64,000 nt of DNA from CAZKGE01 sp964541695 (GTDB lineage: Bacteria; Bacillota; Clostridia; Christensenellales; CAG-138): assembly GCA_964541695.1 (NCBI GenBank), contig CAZIRB010000003.1:1-64000 (forward strand). Direction: 5' to 3'. The position numbers and the translations under genes are program-made. Within the stretch, counting starts at the first letter, position 1; every line of letters starts with the position of its first letter. Below the pieces are notes generated by a model. That model did no database searches and was not told the DNA's origin. It saw only the letters and a list, made by a program, of their open reading frames with translations. Below are positions 8,450 to 17,934 of this stretch, piece by piece.

Positions 8450-9545
8450 TCAGCCCCGCGGCAGCTCGAAGTTCTTGTCCACGAGGTTCGGGTAGATGCC
8501 GGCCAGCGGCGACAGGTCCTTGTCGGTGGACTGGTTAATGTACAGCGTGGTGAGATTCGTCAGGTTCGAAATCGGCTCCAGCGAGACGTTCAGGCTCTCC
8601 AGCCGCAGCTCCTTCAGATTCGTCAGGTTCGAAACCGGCTCGATATTGCCGAGATTCGGCATATACGACAGGTTTAGCGACTCCAGCTGCGTCAGGCCGG
8701 CCAGCGCGGAAATATTGTTGGTGGAGGTGCCGCCAGTATTCAGCGTCTTCAGGTTCGTACAGCTTGCTATGGGCGTGATATCGTAGACCGGGTTGCCGTT
8801 CAGGTCGAGGATGCCGAGGTTCGGCAGCGCGCGCAGCGCCTCGACCCGGTCGATGCCGTTAAACCACAGCTCGGCCTTGGACAAATTCGGGAAATACTTG
8901 AGCGCGCCGATATTGCGGATCTTGATGTCGTCCGGGATCGTCTCCTGCCACGCGTTGCCGAGCAAAAGCTCCGTCACGGCCTCCGTATCGGCGATCGTGA
9001 TGTCGCCCTCGGGGATGCCGAGCCGCTCGCACACCCGCTGCTCGAGCACGGCGTCGTTGAATCCGATCGCCTGCGGAGCGGCAACAGGCTCAAAGTCCCG
9101 GTCGGACATGTCCGAGGCGACATCCGAAAGCGGCGAATAGTCCTTGATCAGGTTTTTGCTTACAAACAGTGACTCCAGCTTCGTCAGACCCGCAATCGGC
9201 GTAACGTCCGTGACGAGGTTGTCTCTGATGTCCAGAAAATACAGGTTTGTCAGCGCGGACAGCGGGCCGATGTCCGAAATCATGTTGCCCGCAGATTGAG
9301 GAACTCGCCTTTCGCACGAGGCCCTCCAGCGCCGCGTCGGTAAACACGATGGGCGCGTCGGGCGTGGACTCGGGAGCCGGTTGTGCGGTCGGTTCGGCCG
9401 CCTGACCCGCGGCGGGTCGGTTCGTCCCCTGCTGCGCGGCCGGCGCGGCGCATGCGGCAAGACCGGCGGCCAGAAGCAGCGCCATCATACAACACCCGAA
9501 TTTTTGCGTGGTATCTCTCCTTTTGTGTACTTGTTGCGTTTCCAT
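8450..9545 (-). pseudogene. Leucine-rich-repeat surface lipoprotein, frameshifted
   Basis: Two reading frames together make one internalin-like lipoprotein. The upstream frame encodes a signal peptide with lipobox LAAC, an Ala/Pro/Thr linker and the cap start FTDAALEGLVRKA. The downstream frame starts near 9289 with GNMISDIGPLSALTNL and continues through about ten 21-23-residue leucine-rich repeats, with a second cap in the middle (VLEQRVCERLGIPEGDIT). By comparison with that second cap about 20 residues plus a frame change are missing around 9285-9310. A good ribosome-binding site (AAGGAGA) sits before an ACG codon at 9509-9507, exactly where a start would be expected; the ATG at 9545 has no such site. 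Either a decayed gene or two assembly errors. Confidence 0.75.
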
Positions 9546-9569
9546 AATGAATACAGTCGATTTAATAGG

Positions 9570-9596
9570 AAAAGGTGTGCGCATGGCACACCTTTT
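9570..9596 (-). terminator. Intrinsic terminator after oppF
   Basis: Perfect 10-bp stem (AAAAGGTGTG at 9570-9579 with CACACCTTTT at 9587-9596) and a 7-nt loop, 24 bp beyond the oppF stop. The A/T-ended stem lets it work in both directions. Confidence 0.75.
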
Positions 9597-9619
9597 CGCA
9601 TATTTATTCCGGTTGGACG

Positions 9620-10599
9620 CTATTTCATGCCGTCCGCATAGAGATGGCAGGCAACGCGGTGCCCGTCCGCGACGCGGCACATCTCGGGGATGCCCTCGCG
9701 GCAGCGCGCCGTCGCCGAGGGACAGCGCGTATGGAACACGCAGCCGGTCGGCGGGTTGATCGGCGAGGGCAGGTCGCCCTCAAGCAGGATGCGGCTGCGC
9801 TTGACGTGCGGGTTCGGCGCCGGGACCGCGGAGAGCAGCACCTGCGTGTACGGGTGCCTGGGGTTACTGAACAGCTCGTCGGTCGGCGCTTCCTCGACCA
9901 GGTGCCCGAGGTACATCACGCCCGTGCGGTGCGAGGTGTAGCGGATCACGCTCATGTCGTGCGAGATGAACAGGTACGCAAGCTTTCTTTGCTGCTGCAG
10001 ATCGAGCAGGAGGTTGATGATCTGCGAGCGCACGGACACGTCGAGCGCGCTGACCGGCTCGTCGCACACGACGAGGTCCGGGTTGACCGCGAGCGCGCGC
10101 GCAAGGCCCACGCGCTGCCTTTGCCCGCCCGAAAGCTCATGCGGGAAGCGATAGTAATGCTCCATGCGCAGTCCCACGCTGTTGAGCAGCTCGAGCACCA
10201 TGTCCACGCGGTCGCCCCTGCTGCCGATCCGCTGCACGGTCATCGCCTCGAGGAGGATGGAACCTATGCGCATGCGCGGGTTGAGCGACGTGTACGGGTC
10301 CTGAAACACCATCTGCACCTTCTGGCGCAGCGTGCGCATCTCCTTTTGCGGAATGTCGGACAGGTTGCGGCCGTTGATCTCGATCGTGCCGGACGTGGCG
10401 GCTAAAAGCCGGATCAGCGTACGCCCGAGCGTGGACTTGCCGCAGCCGGTCTCGCCGACCAGGCCGTACGTCTCCCCGCGGTACAGGCACAGGCTGACGT
10501 CGTCGACCGCCTTGACGCTGCCGACGGTGCCGCCCAGGATTCCCTTGATCGGGAAATATTTCTTCACGTGCTCGGCTTTGAGCACAATCTCTCGTTCCA

Positions 10600-10603
<4 letters not shown>
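9620..10603 (-). CDS. oppF: Oligopeptide ABC transporter ATP-binding protein OppF
   Basis: Second ATPase of the peptide importer, 327 residues. Walker A GETGCGKST, Q-loop MVFQDPYTSLNPRM, signature LSGGQRQR, Walker B DLVVCDEP and the H-loop ISHDMSV are all present, and the oligopeptide/nickel C-terminal extension with HPYTQVLLSAVP and cysteine-containing tail (GCVFHTRCP...C) follows. It overlaps oppD by 4 bp and is the last gene of oppABCDF, followed by a terminator. Confidence 0.92.
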
Positions 10604-11604
<1,001 letters not shown>

Positions 11605-11614
11605 ACGGCCCTCC

Positions 11615-12490
11615 TCAATTCGTATGCGGATCCAGGATGTCCCGGAGTCCGTCGCCGAACAGGTTGAGGCCGAGCACCGACGCGGCGGTGAATATGCCCG
11701 GGAATACGATGAGCCACCAGGCCTGGGTGATCACGGTCTTGCCCTCGTAGAGGATGTTGCCCCAGCTCGGGTTCGGCACGGGCACGCCCACGCCGAGAAA
11801 GCTCAATGCCGCCTCCGTGATGACGGCGTTGGCGAAGATGTAGGATGTCTGCACGACGGCCGGCGAGAGCACATTGGGCGCGACGTGGAAGAATATGATC
11901 CGCCAGGCCGGCGCGCCGAGCGCGTGCATCGCTTCGATATAGGTCTGCTCCATGATGACGAGCGCCGCGCTGCGCACGACGCGCGCCATCCGCGGCGTAT
12001 TGACGACGCTCAAACTGATGATCACGTTCGTAATGCTCGAGCCCATCACCGCCATGAGCGCGATGGCAAGCAGCGTCGACGGGATCGCGCTGAGTCCGTC
12101 GCAGATGCGCATGAGCAGGTTGTCCAGCGGCTTATAGTAGCAGGCCGTCAGGCCGATCACCATACCGAGAACCATTGAGGTCAGGCCCACGGAGGCGCCG
12201 ATCTTCATCGACACCTGCGCGCCGTAGAAGATGCGCGTCATCACGTCCCGGCCGTACGCGTCCGAGCCCAGCGGATACTTCGCGCCCGGCGCGGTCAGCC
12301 GCTCCTGCACGGACATCGTATACGGGTCCGCCGGGGAGATGAACGGCGCGAGGAGCGCCACGAGTATGATGAGCAGCGTCAGCGTGCCGCCGATCATCGC
12401 GAGGCGGTTACGAAGCGCCTTGCGGAGCGTCAGCCTGCGCTGCTCGCGCTGCAATTTGCGTTTGATTTCATTGCGTTTTGCCGTATCCAT
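11615..12490 (-). CDS. oppC: Peptide ABC transporter permease OppC
   Basis: Inner-membrane permease of 291 residues. A charged N-terminus (MDTAKRNEIKRKLQREQ) is followed by the N-terminal TM segment and periplasmic-type loop DPYTMSVQERL of OppC proteins and then the BPD_transp_1 domain, ending LFGDGLRDILDP. The start at 12490 is chosen for its strong GGGGAGG site; an upstream in-frame start lacks support. It lies 13 bp after oppB. Confidence 0.9.
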   Translation of the reverse strand: MDTAKRNEIKRKLQREQRRLTLRKALRNRLAMIGGTLTLLIILVALLAPFISPADPYTMSVQERLTAPGAKYPLGSDAYGRDVMTRIFYGAQVSMKIGASVGLTSMVLGMVIGLTACYYKPLDNLLMRICDGLSAIPSTLLAIALMAVMGSSITNVIISLSVVNTPRMARVVRSAALVIMEQTYIEAMHALGAPAWRIIFFHVAPNVLSPAVVQTSYIFANAVITEAALSFLGVGVPVPNPSWGNILYEGKTVITQAWWLIVFPGIFTAASVLGLNLFGDGLRDILDPHTN

Positions 12491-12503
12491 GCAGCACCTC
12501 CCC

Positions 12504-13454
12504 CTAGTCGTTCGCGCGCACGCGCGGGTCAACGAGGCCGTACAGCAGGTCCACGACGAGGCACACCAGAACGTTCGTCACGGAGATGAGCAGCACGACG
12601 GCCTGCACGACCTCGTAGTCGCGCCGCATGACGGAGTTGAGCGTCAGCTTCCCGATGCCGGGGATGTTGAACACGGACTCCGTCACGGTCGCGCCGCCGA
12701 GCAGCACCATGAACGACTGGCCGACCACGGTGATAATCTGAACGAGCGCGTTCTTCAGCGCGTGCTTATTGAATATCACGCGGTTCGCCACGCCCTTTGC
12801 TTTCGCCATGCGGATGTAGTCGCTGGAGAGCACCTCCAGCATCGCGGAGCGGGTCATGCGGATCATGAGCCCCGCCTCGATAAAGCCGAGCGAGATCGCC
12901 GGCAGAATCAGGTACCTTATATGGTTCCAGAGGCCCGCGCCGGAGACCGTCTTGTATCCGGCGGCGGGAAGGAGCTTTAAGCCCACGGCCAGGCCGAGGA
13001 TCAAAAGCAGGCCGAGCAGAAAGCTCGGGATCGAGACGCCCAGTATCGAGATGACCGATACGGTCTGGTCGACGAGCGTGCCGCGGTGACGCGCGGCCAT
13101 GATGCCGAGCGGGACGGAGAACAGCACCGCGAACAGGAGCGCAAGCATGGTCAGCGCGAGCGTCGGCTTCATGTGGCCCATCAATATGCTCCACATGCTT
13201 CCGTCGATGAACAGCGAGGTGCCCAGATCACCTTGGAAAATGTCGCGAATCCAGTGGAGGTATTGCAGCGGAAGCGGGTCGTTTAAACCCAGCTTCTCGC
13301 GAAGCTGCGCGATCGCCCCCTCCGTGGCCTGATCGCCCAGCATGGCGGCAGCGGGATCGCCCGGCGTCAAATGGATCAGCGTGAAGATGACGATGGACAC
13401 GATGAACAGCACCGGGATCAAAGACAATATTCGTTTGACGACATATTTCTTCAT
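12504..13454 (-). CDS. oppB: Peptide ABC transporter permease OppB
   Basis: Permease of 316 residues with the typical N-terminus MKKYVVKRILSLIPVLFIV, the extracellular motif LTPGDPAAAMLG, six predicted membrane helices and the C-terminal YGLVDPRVR of dipeptide permeases. It pairs with OppC to form the channel. A stable hairpin separates it from oppA upstream. Confidence 0.9.
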   Translation of the reverse strand: MKKYVVKRILSLIPVLFIVSIVIFTLIHLTPGDPAAAMLGDQATEGAIAQLREKLGLNDPLPLQYLHWIRDIFQGDLGTSLFIDGSMWSILMGHMKPTLALTMLALLFAVLFSVPLGIMAARHRGTLVDQTVSVISILGVSIPSFLLGLLLILGLAVGLKLLPAAGYKTVSGAGLWNHIRYLILPAISLGFIEAGLMIRMTRSAMLEVLSSDYIRMAKAKGVANRVIFNKHALKNALVQIITVVGQSFMVLLGGATVTESVFNIPGIGKLTLNSVMRRDYEVVQAVVLLISVTNVLVCLVVDLLYGLVDPRVRAND

Positions 13455-13495
13455 GATTCACATCCTCTGCCCTTTTATCGTGTGACAAGAATTTT

Positions 13496-13531
13496 CCGTG
13501 CCCGCGCGCTTGTCTTTGCGCGCGGGCACGG
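13496..13531 (-). promoter_or_regulatory. Stable hairpin between oppA and oppB
   Basis: A 14-bp perfect GC-rich stem (13496-13509 with 13518-13531, 8-nt loop) lies between oppA and oppB and has only a weak T tract. It probably protects the 3' end of oppA mRNA or partially terminates, so that the binding protein is made in excess over the membrane parts. Confidence 0.55.
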
Positions 13532-13552
13532 GGCGGCCGAAACCGTCAGAAG

Positions 13553-15202
13553 TTATTTCTCGTAGATTTTGGCGTTGACATAGCTCATGTAGATGCCCTG
13601 GTAATACTGCAGGCCCTCCACGTTCGTGCCGTAGGTCATGTAGGCGCACTGGTTGCCGAACTTGACGACCGGCATGCTCTCGGCCCACATATACCCCTGG
13701 AGGCTGTCCCAGATCTTCACGGCGTCGTCGATGTTCGTGCTCGTGTTGATCGCGGCAAGGTCGGTCACGATCCGCTCGTCCGTGCACCAGCCCGCCCACG
13801 TGGAGCTTAGGAACAGGTTCATCGTCGGCACGGGCTTGCTCGAGAACGACGTGATGAACGCGTTGTACTTGTCCGGCTCGTTGTTGCGGATGTTGACGAA
13901 CGTGGACCAGTCGTACAGGAGCAGATCGCACGGCACGCCCGCGTCGATCAGCTGCTGCTGGACGACCTGCGCCATCGCGTAGAAGTCCGCGGAGTCGGAC
14001 GCGACGAGCAGCACGAACGGCGTCGTAAAGTCGTAGCCGGCCTCGGTAAGAAGCTGCTTGCCGCGCTCGGGGTTAGCCTGGTTGAAGTACTCGCTGCCAG
14101 CTTCAGTGTACCAGGTTGTCTGGTTTTTGTACATATAGGAGGAGTACAGCTCGTAGAAGTCCTTGTTGCCATAGGCGGCGTACATGATGTCGTCCGCGTT
14201 CAGAATCGCCGCGATACCCTGGCGGAACTTGGCGTCGGCCGCGAGGCCCTTGGCCTTGTTGAAGATCAAGGCCGGCATCTCGGACGGCGAGAGCTCGGTA
14301 TGGAAGTCCGGGTTGTTCTTGAACAGCTCGTAGTTCTCGAGCGCGAGATCGTAGGTCGCGTCGTACTCGCCGGTCTGCATGCCGGAGGCGAGCGTCGAGG
14401 CGTCGGTCACGATGTCGAAGTAGACGTCCTTGATGAACGCGTTCTTGTAGCCGACCTTGCCGGAGAAATCGCCGTCGGTACCGTAGGGCGTGTAGTCGTC
14501 GAACCGCGTGATCTTGACGTACTGGTCGGTCACCCACTCGTCATACTTGTAGGGGCCGGTGCCGATGTATTCCTTGACGAGGCCCGTCTCGGGATCACAG
14601 CTCTCGATGACGGAAGCGGGCATGATCGCGGGGCACTGGCCGAAGCCGACGATCATCATGTTGAGGTACGGGCACCCCACCGCAAGCTTGATCTCGACGG
14701 TGTAGTCGTCCACCGCGTAGAATCTGGCCTCGCCCACCATGGACTGGACGGCGCTCGCGTTGTCGATCCACCGGTTCATCGAGGCGACGACGTCCGCAGC
14801 TTTCATCTCCTCGCCGTTGTGGAACTTCACGCCCTGGCGCAGATGATAGGTATAGATCGTGCTGTCGTCGTTGACATCGCAGGACGTGCACAGCTCGGGC
14901 TTGGGCGCGCCGTTGGCGTCGGCCGCCATCAGCTGCTCAAACACGCTGCCGCCAACGATCTCGACGGAGACGTCCGCGGTGTTGAGCACGATATCCAGGT
15001 TCGTCGGGCCCTGCCGCATCGCGATGCGCAGCTCGTCCTTCATCGCCCGCTCCGGCGTCGCTTCGGCCGCCGCCTCCGGCGCTGCGGTTGCGGCTTCTCC
15101 GGCCGCGGGTTCTTCTGCGGGCGCCGCCGGACTGCCCGTGCAGCCGGCAAACATGGAGAGCACCATTGCGACCGTCAGGAGGAGTACCAGGTATTTTTTC
15201 AT
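13553..15202 (-). CDS. oppA: Peptide-binding lipoprotein of ABC importer (SBP family 5)
   Basis: Extracellular solute-binding lipoprotein of 549 residues. Signal peptide MKKYLVLLLTVAMVLSMFAG is followed by lipid-attachment Cys21, an Ala/Glu/Pro-rich spacer and the SBP_bac_5 fold (VFEQLM, YTYHLRQGVKFHNGEEM, IGTGPYKYDEW). The start at 15202 follows an AAGGAAGG site; a longer reading frame upstream is rejected since it would bury the signal peptide. Substrate is probably peptides; nickel cannot be excluded because NikA belongs to the same family and the hyp genes are nearby. The divergent LysR gene is the likely regulator. Confidence 0.88.
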   Translation of the reverse strand: MKKYLVLLLTVAMVLSMFAGCTGSPAAPAEEPAAGEAATAAPEAAAEATPERAMKDELRIAMRQGPTNLDIVLNTADVSVEIVGGSVFEQLMAADANGAPKPELCTSCDVNDDSTIYTYHLRQGVKFHNGEEMKAADVVASMNRWIDNASAVQSMVGEARFYAVDDYTVEIKLAVGCPYLNMMIVGFGQCPAIMPASVIESCDPETGLVKEYIGTGPYKYDEWVTDQYVKITRFDDYTPYGTDGDFSGKVGYKNAFIKDVYFDIVTDASTLASGMQTGEYDATYDLALENYELFKNNPDFHTELSPSEMPALIFNKAKGLAADAKFRQGIAAILNADDIMYAAYGNKDFYELYSSYMYKNQTTWYTEAGSEYFNQANPERGKQLLTEAGYDFTTPFVLLVASDSADFYAMAQVVQQQLIDAGVPCDLLLYDWSTFVNIRNNEPDKYNAFITSFSSKPVPTMNLFLSSTWAGWCTDERIVTDLAAINTSTNIDDAVKIWDSLQGYMWAESMPVVKFGNQCAYMTYGTNVEGLQYYQGIYMSYVNAKIYEK

Positions 15203-15265
15203 GATTTCCTTCCTTTCCATTCGTTGTTCTAGACAGGTGTTTGGGGACATGAGACGTGCCGTTAC

Positions 15266-15278
15266 GGGTATGATACCC
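15266..15278. promoter_or_regulatory. Palindrome between opp and lysR genes, candidate operator
   Basis: GGGTAT-G-ATACCC, a perfect 6-bp inverted repeat, lies in the 147-bp divergent region and abuts the -35 box of the lysR promoter. Position and symmetry fit an operator for the LysR protein controlling both its own gene and oppABCDF; no experiment supports this here. Confidence 0.4.
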
Positions 15279-15279
15279 C

Positions 15280-15308
15280 TTGACTCGAAAAAAACGGTAA
15301 TATAATAT
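15280..15308 (+). promoter_or_regulatory. Promoter of the LysR-family regulator gene
   Basis: TTGACT (15280-15285) and TAATAT (15303-15308) with a 17-bp spacer, about 35 bp before the TTG start of the regulator. Confidence 0.6.
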
Positions 15309-15349
15309 TCTAATAACAAAGCCGTGACGTAAGGAAGTGAGACTGGCGC

Positions 15350-16270
15350 TTGAACATCGAACAGATCCGTTACCTGGTCGCCGTGGCGACCTTTTCCTCC
15401 ATCAATCAAGCCGCCACCGCGCTTCATTTGTCCCAGCCCAACCTCTCGCTGGCGCTCAAGGCCCTGGAGGACGAGCTAGGCTACGCGCTGTTCAGCCGCA
15501 CGAACCGCGGCGTCGAACTGACGGCCAAGGGCATGCTGTTTTTGGATCAGGCGCGCGAGGTCCTGCTGCAATTTGAACAACTCCGCACGCTCAACAGCCA
15601 GCCCGAACCCGTCGGCAGCGGCGCGCTCTCGGTCGCGACCATGCCGCTGTGCCGCGTGCACTACGCGCTGACGGAGTTCTATCACACCTCCGCGGGGCAG
15701 CTGCCCAAAACCATATCCGTTATGGAGGCCATGCGTGATCAGGTCATCCAGTTCGTCAGCAATTCGGACTGTGAAATCGGCGTCATCTACGTCTACGACG
15801 GCCAGAGGAAGTCCGTCATTTCCCTGCTCAACGCCAAGAATCTGCAGTGTTTCAGCCTTGCGCCCTGCACCGCCTCCGTCGTCATGGGCAAGGGAAATCC
15901 GCTGTTCTCCAAAAAACCGGCCTCCGTCACGGTCGAGCAGCTTAAATCGTTCTACCGCCTGTCCTACGGAAAAATGGGCCGCCCCGCCTACTCGCGCACG
16001 CACATCCCGGGTCTTTCCGACGTGGCCGGCGAGATCGTGGTCGACGACCAGATCGACTTCCAAAAGACGCTGGAGTCCTGCCCGTCGTTCAGCGTCGTGC
16101 CGCGCGGGAAGGTATTCCATCAGATCAACGACATCACGTCGCCGATGCACTTTTGCGACATCGAGGGCGTGCACATCAGCGGCGAATATATGTGGCTTAG
16201 ACACAGCTCGGGCCAGCTCTCCGGGACGGCCGCGGAGTTCATCGGGATACTGCGCAACTGGCTCATGTAG
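15350..16270 (+). CDS. LysR-family transcriptional regulator
   Basis: DNA-binding regulator of 306 residues with an N-terminal winged helix-turn-helix (MNIEQIRYLVAVATFSSINQ, then LHLSQPNLSLALKALEDELG, about residues 1-60) and a C-terminal periplasmic-binding-like effector domain. It starts at a TTG codon, chosen because MNIEQIRYL matches the family N-terminus and AAGGAAG precedes it. It is divergent from the peptide importer, whose expression it probably controls in response to an unknown effector. Confidence 0.88.
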   Translation: MNIEQIRYLVAVATFSSINQAATALHLSQPNLSLALKALEDELGYALFSRTNRGVELTAKGMLFLDQAREVLLQFEQLRTLNSQPEPVGSGALSVATMPLCRVHYALTEFYHTSAGQLPKTISVMEAMRDQVIQFVSNSDCEIGVIYVYDGQRKSVISLLNAKNLQCFSLAPCTASVVMGKGNPLFSKKPASVTVEQLKSFYRLSYGKMGRPAYSRTHIPGLSDVAGEIVVDDQIDFQKTLESCPSFSVVPRGKVFHQINDITSPMHFCDIEGVHISGEYMWLRHSSGQLSGTAAEFIGILRNWLM

Positions 16271-16460
16271 GGGCCGCACGGCTATTTAAAAAGTAAATGT
16301 GGATTTATGAATTTTTTGCGCGTGGGACTTGCAAATACCGGAATTACGCGCGTTTTGCCGCTTTTTGCGGCGGCGCGGCATGTTTTTGCGCGCTTTGTGC
16401 GGACGCGGTATCGGAACAAGCGGCGCGTTTTGGGGCGTTCTAAACGCTTATGCGCCGCAT

Positions 16461-16489
16461 TTGACACGCGCATTCAGGCGGGCTATGAT
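16461..16489 (+). promoter_or_regulatory. Consensus promoter of the 2-hydroxyacid dehydrogenase gene
   Basis: TTGACA (16461-16466), 17-bp spacer, TATGAT (16484-16489). The transcript would start near 16496, leaving a 28-nt leader. The 190 bp before it contain nothing recognisable. Confidence 0.7.
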
Positions 16490-16524
16490 GGGAAAAACGT
16501 AACAGTAAGGATTTGCGGAGCAGC

Positions 16525-17475
16525 ATGTCGTATCTTGTCGTCATTCCCCGGGACATTACGGAGCCCGGCAAGGCTTTTTTGCGTGAGCGCGGCTATCGCG
16601 TCCGCGTGGGCGCGGGCGGTTACAGCGCGGACAGCATCCGCAATGACATCGCCGACGCCGACGCCATACTCGCGCGCACCGGCGAGTATTCGCGCGCGGT
16701 GCTCGCCGCAGCGCCACATCTGATCGTGATCGGCCGCCACGGCGTCGGCATGGACGCGTTCGACCTCGATTACTGCCGCGAGCGCGGCATCCGCGTGACC
16801 AACGCGCCCATCGCCAACACGGAATCCGTCGCCGAGCACGCCATCGGCCAGATGATCGCGCTTTCCCACCGCTTCGTGCAGTTCGACTACGCGGTGCGTG
16901 AGGGCGATTTCTTCCTGCCCGCCACGCATCCCTCGACCGACCTAGCCGGCAAGACGCTCGGCATCGTCGGCGTCGGCCGCATCGGCGCGCTCGTCGCCGA
17001 GAAGGCCATCGCCGCGTTCTCGATGCGCTGCGTCGGATACGCGCCGCGCCCGCCGCGCGTGCCGCTGCCGGCGGGCATGACGCGCGCGCCGGACCTGGAG
17101 ACACTGTTCTCCACGGCGGACTACGTCTCCCTGCACATGCCGTCCACGCCGGAGACGCGCGGCATGATCACAGGCTCGCTGCTTATGCGCATGAAGCCGG
17201 ACGCGTATCTCATCAACACGGCGCGCGGCGACGTGCTCGACGAGGCTGCGTTGATTGAGATTTTGCGGCAGGGGCGCATCGCGGGCGCCGCGCTCGACGT
17301 GTTCGACCCGGAGCCGCCCAAACCCGGCAATCCGCTGCTCTCCATGCGCAACGTGCTGCTCACGCCGCACTCCGCCGCGCTGACGAGGGAATCGCTCGAC
17401 CGCATGGGCCTGCACGCCGCGCAGGGCATCGACGACGTGCTCTCCGGCCGCGAGCCGCAGTGGCCGGTGGTGTAG
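16525..17475 (+). CDS. D-isomer 2-hydroxyacid dehydrogenase
   Basis: NAD-dependent dehydrogenase of 316 residues related to phosphoglycerate dehydrogenase, hydroxypyruvate and lactate reductases. Visible are IGRHGVGMDAFD in the substrate domain, the Rossmann motif GIVGVGRIG, the catalytic Arg in INTARGDVLDE, Glu in FDPEPP and His in TPHSAALT. There is no C-terminal ACT domain, so it is not the long SerA type. The ATG at 16525 is chosen over a TTG four codons upstream. Substrate is unknown; the gene stands alone behind its own promoter. Confidence 0.85.
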   Translation: MSYLVVIPRDITEPGKAFLRERGYRVRVGAGGYSADSIRNDIADADAILARTGEYSRAVLAAAPHLIVIGRHGVGMDAFDLDYCRERGIRVTNAPIANTESVAEHAIGQMIALSHRFVQFDYAVREGDFFLPATHPSTDLAGKTLGIVGVGRIGALVAEKAIAAFSMRCVGYAPRPPRVPLPAGMTRAPDLETLFSTADYVSLHMPSTPETRGMITGSLLMRMKPDAYLINTARGDVLDEAALIEILRQGRIAGAALDVFDPEPPKPGNPLLSMRNVLLTPHSAALTRESLDRMGLHAAQGIDDVLSGREPQWPVV

Positions 17476-17513
17476 GGGCAGGACGGGTGGTGTTGGCGGG
17501 GATCGGGGGTTTC

Positions 17514-17880
17514 TGCAGGGGCTCTGCCCCTGCACCCTGCCAAAGGGACACGTCCCTTTGGAATCCCTTTCTGGAAGGCAACCCCGTCAGAGAACCGTTC
17601 CGGTCTTTTGCTACTTTTCTTCAAGAAAAGAATCAGGTGNNNNNNNNNNGCCAAAGGACCGGACACCCACAGTTCGCAATGGTCGCGCACGCCCTTTTGG
17701 GCCTGTGCTCCCTTGCTTACTGGGCCTGCGCTTCGCTTATTCCGCCACAGGCGGCGCTCAACTTCGGCCCCCTTTGGAAACCCATTCCGAAAGGCGACTC
17801 TTGCTGGAATGCCTTTTCTGTCTTTTGCTTCTTTTCTTCAAGAAAAGAAGCGGGTGCTCGAGGGCGGAGCCCTCGAGATT
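17514..17880. repeat. Intergenic palindrome cluster A
   Basis: The 459 bp between stop 17475 and stop 17935 contain no gene but several perfect hairpins: TGCAGGGGC/GCCCCTGCA (17514-17534), CCAAAGGGAC/GTCCCTTTGG (17540-17561), and two copies of CTTTTCTTCAAGAAAAG, each preceded by GTCTTTTGCT (about 17600-17632 and 17820-17850), the second followed by GAGGGC/GCCCTC. The module appears twice, interrupted by a 10-N gap at 17640-17649. The same palindromes recur in clusters B, C and D. Confidence 0.8.
17640..17649. other. Assembly gap (10 N)
   Basis: Ten unknown bases inside repeat cluster A, where the repeated hairpin module probably confused the assembler. Confidence 0.98.
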
Positions 17881-17885
17881 AAACA

Positions 17886-17910
17886 GGGCCGGCGCGTTTC
17901 GCGCCGGCCC
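17886..17910 (-). terminator. Terminator of the citrate synthase gene
   Basis: Perfect 11-bp stem (17886-17896 with 17100-series partner 17900-17910) and a TTT loop, 25 bp after the stop at 17935; the T tract on the minus strand is short (TGTTTAA). Confidence 0.65.
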
Positions 17911-17934
17911 TTCCATATCTGCAATCTCACCCGC

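Noticed and set aside
13553..15427. Longer start for the peptide-binding protein
   Set aside because: The extension would place an unrelated 75-residue sequence ahead of a complete lipoprotein signal peptide and would overlap the divergent promoter region.
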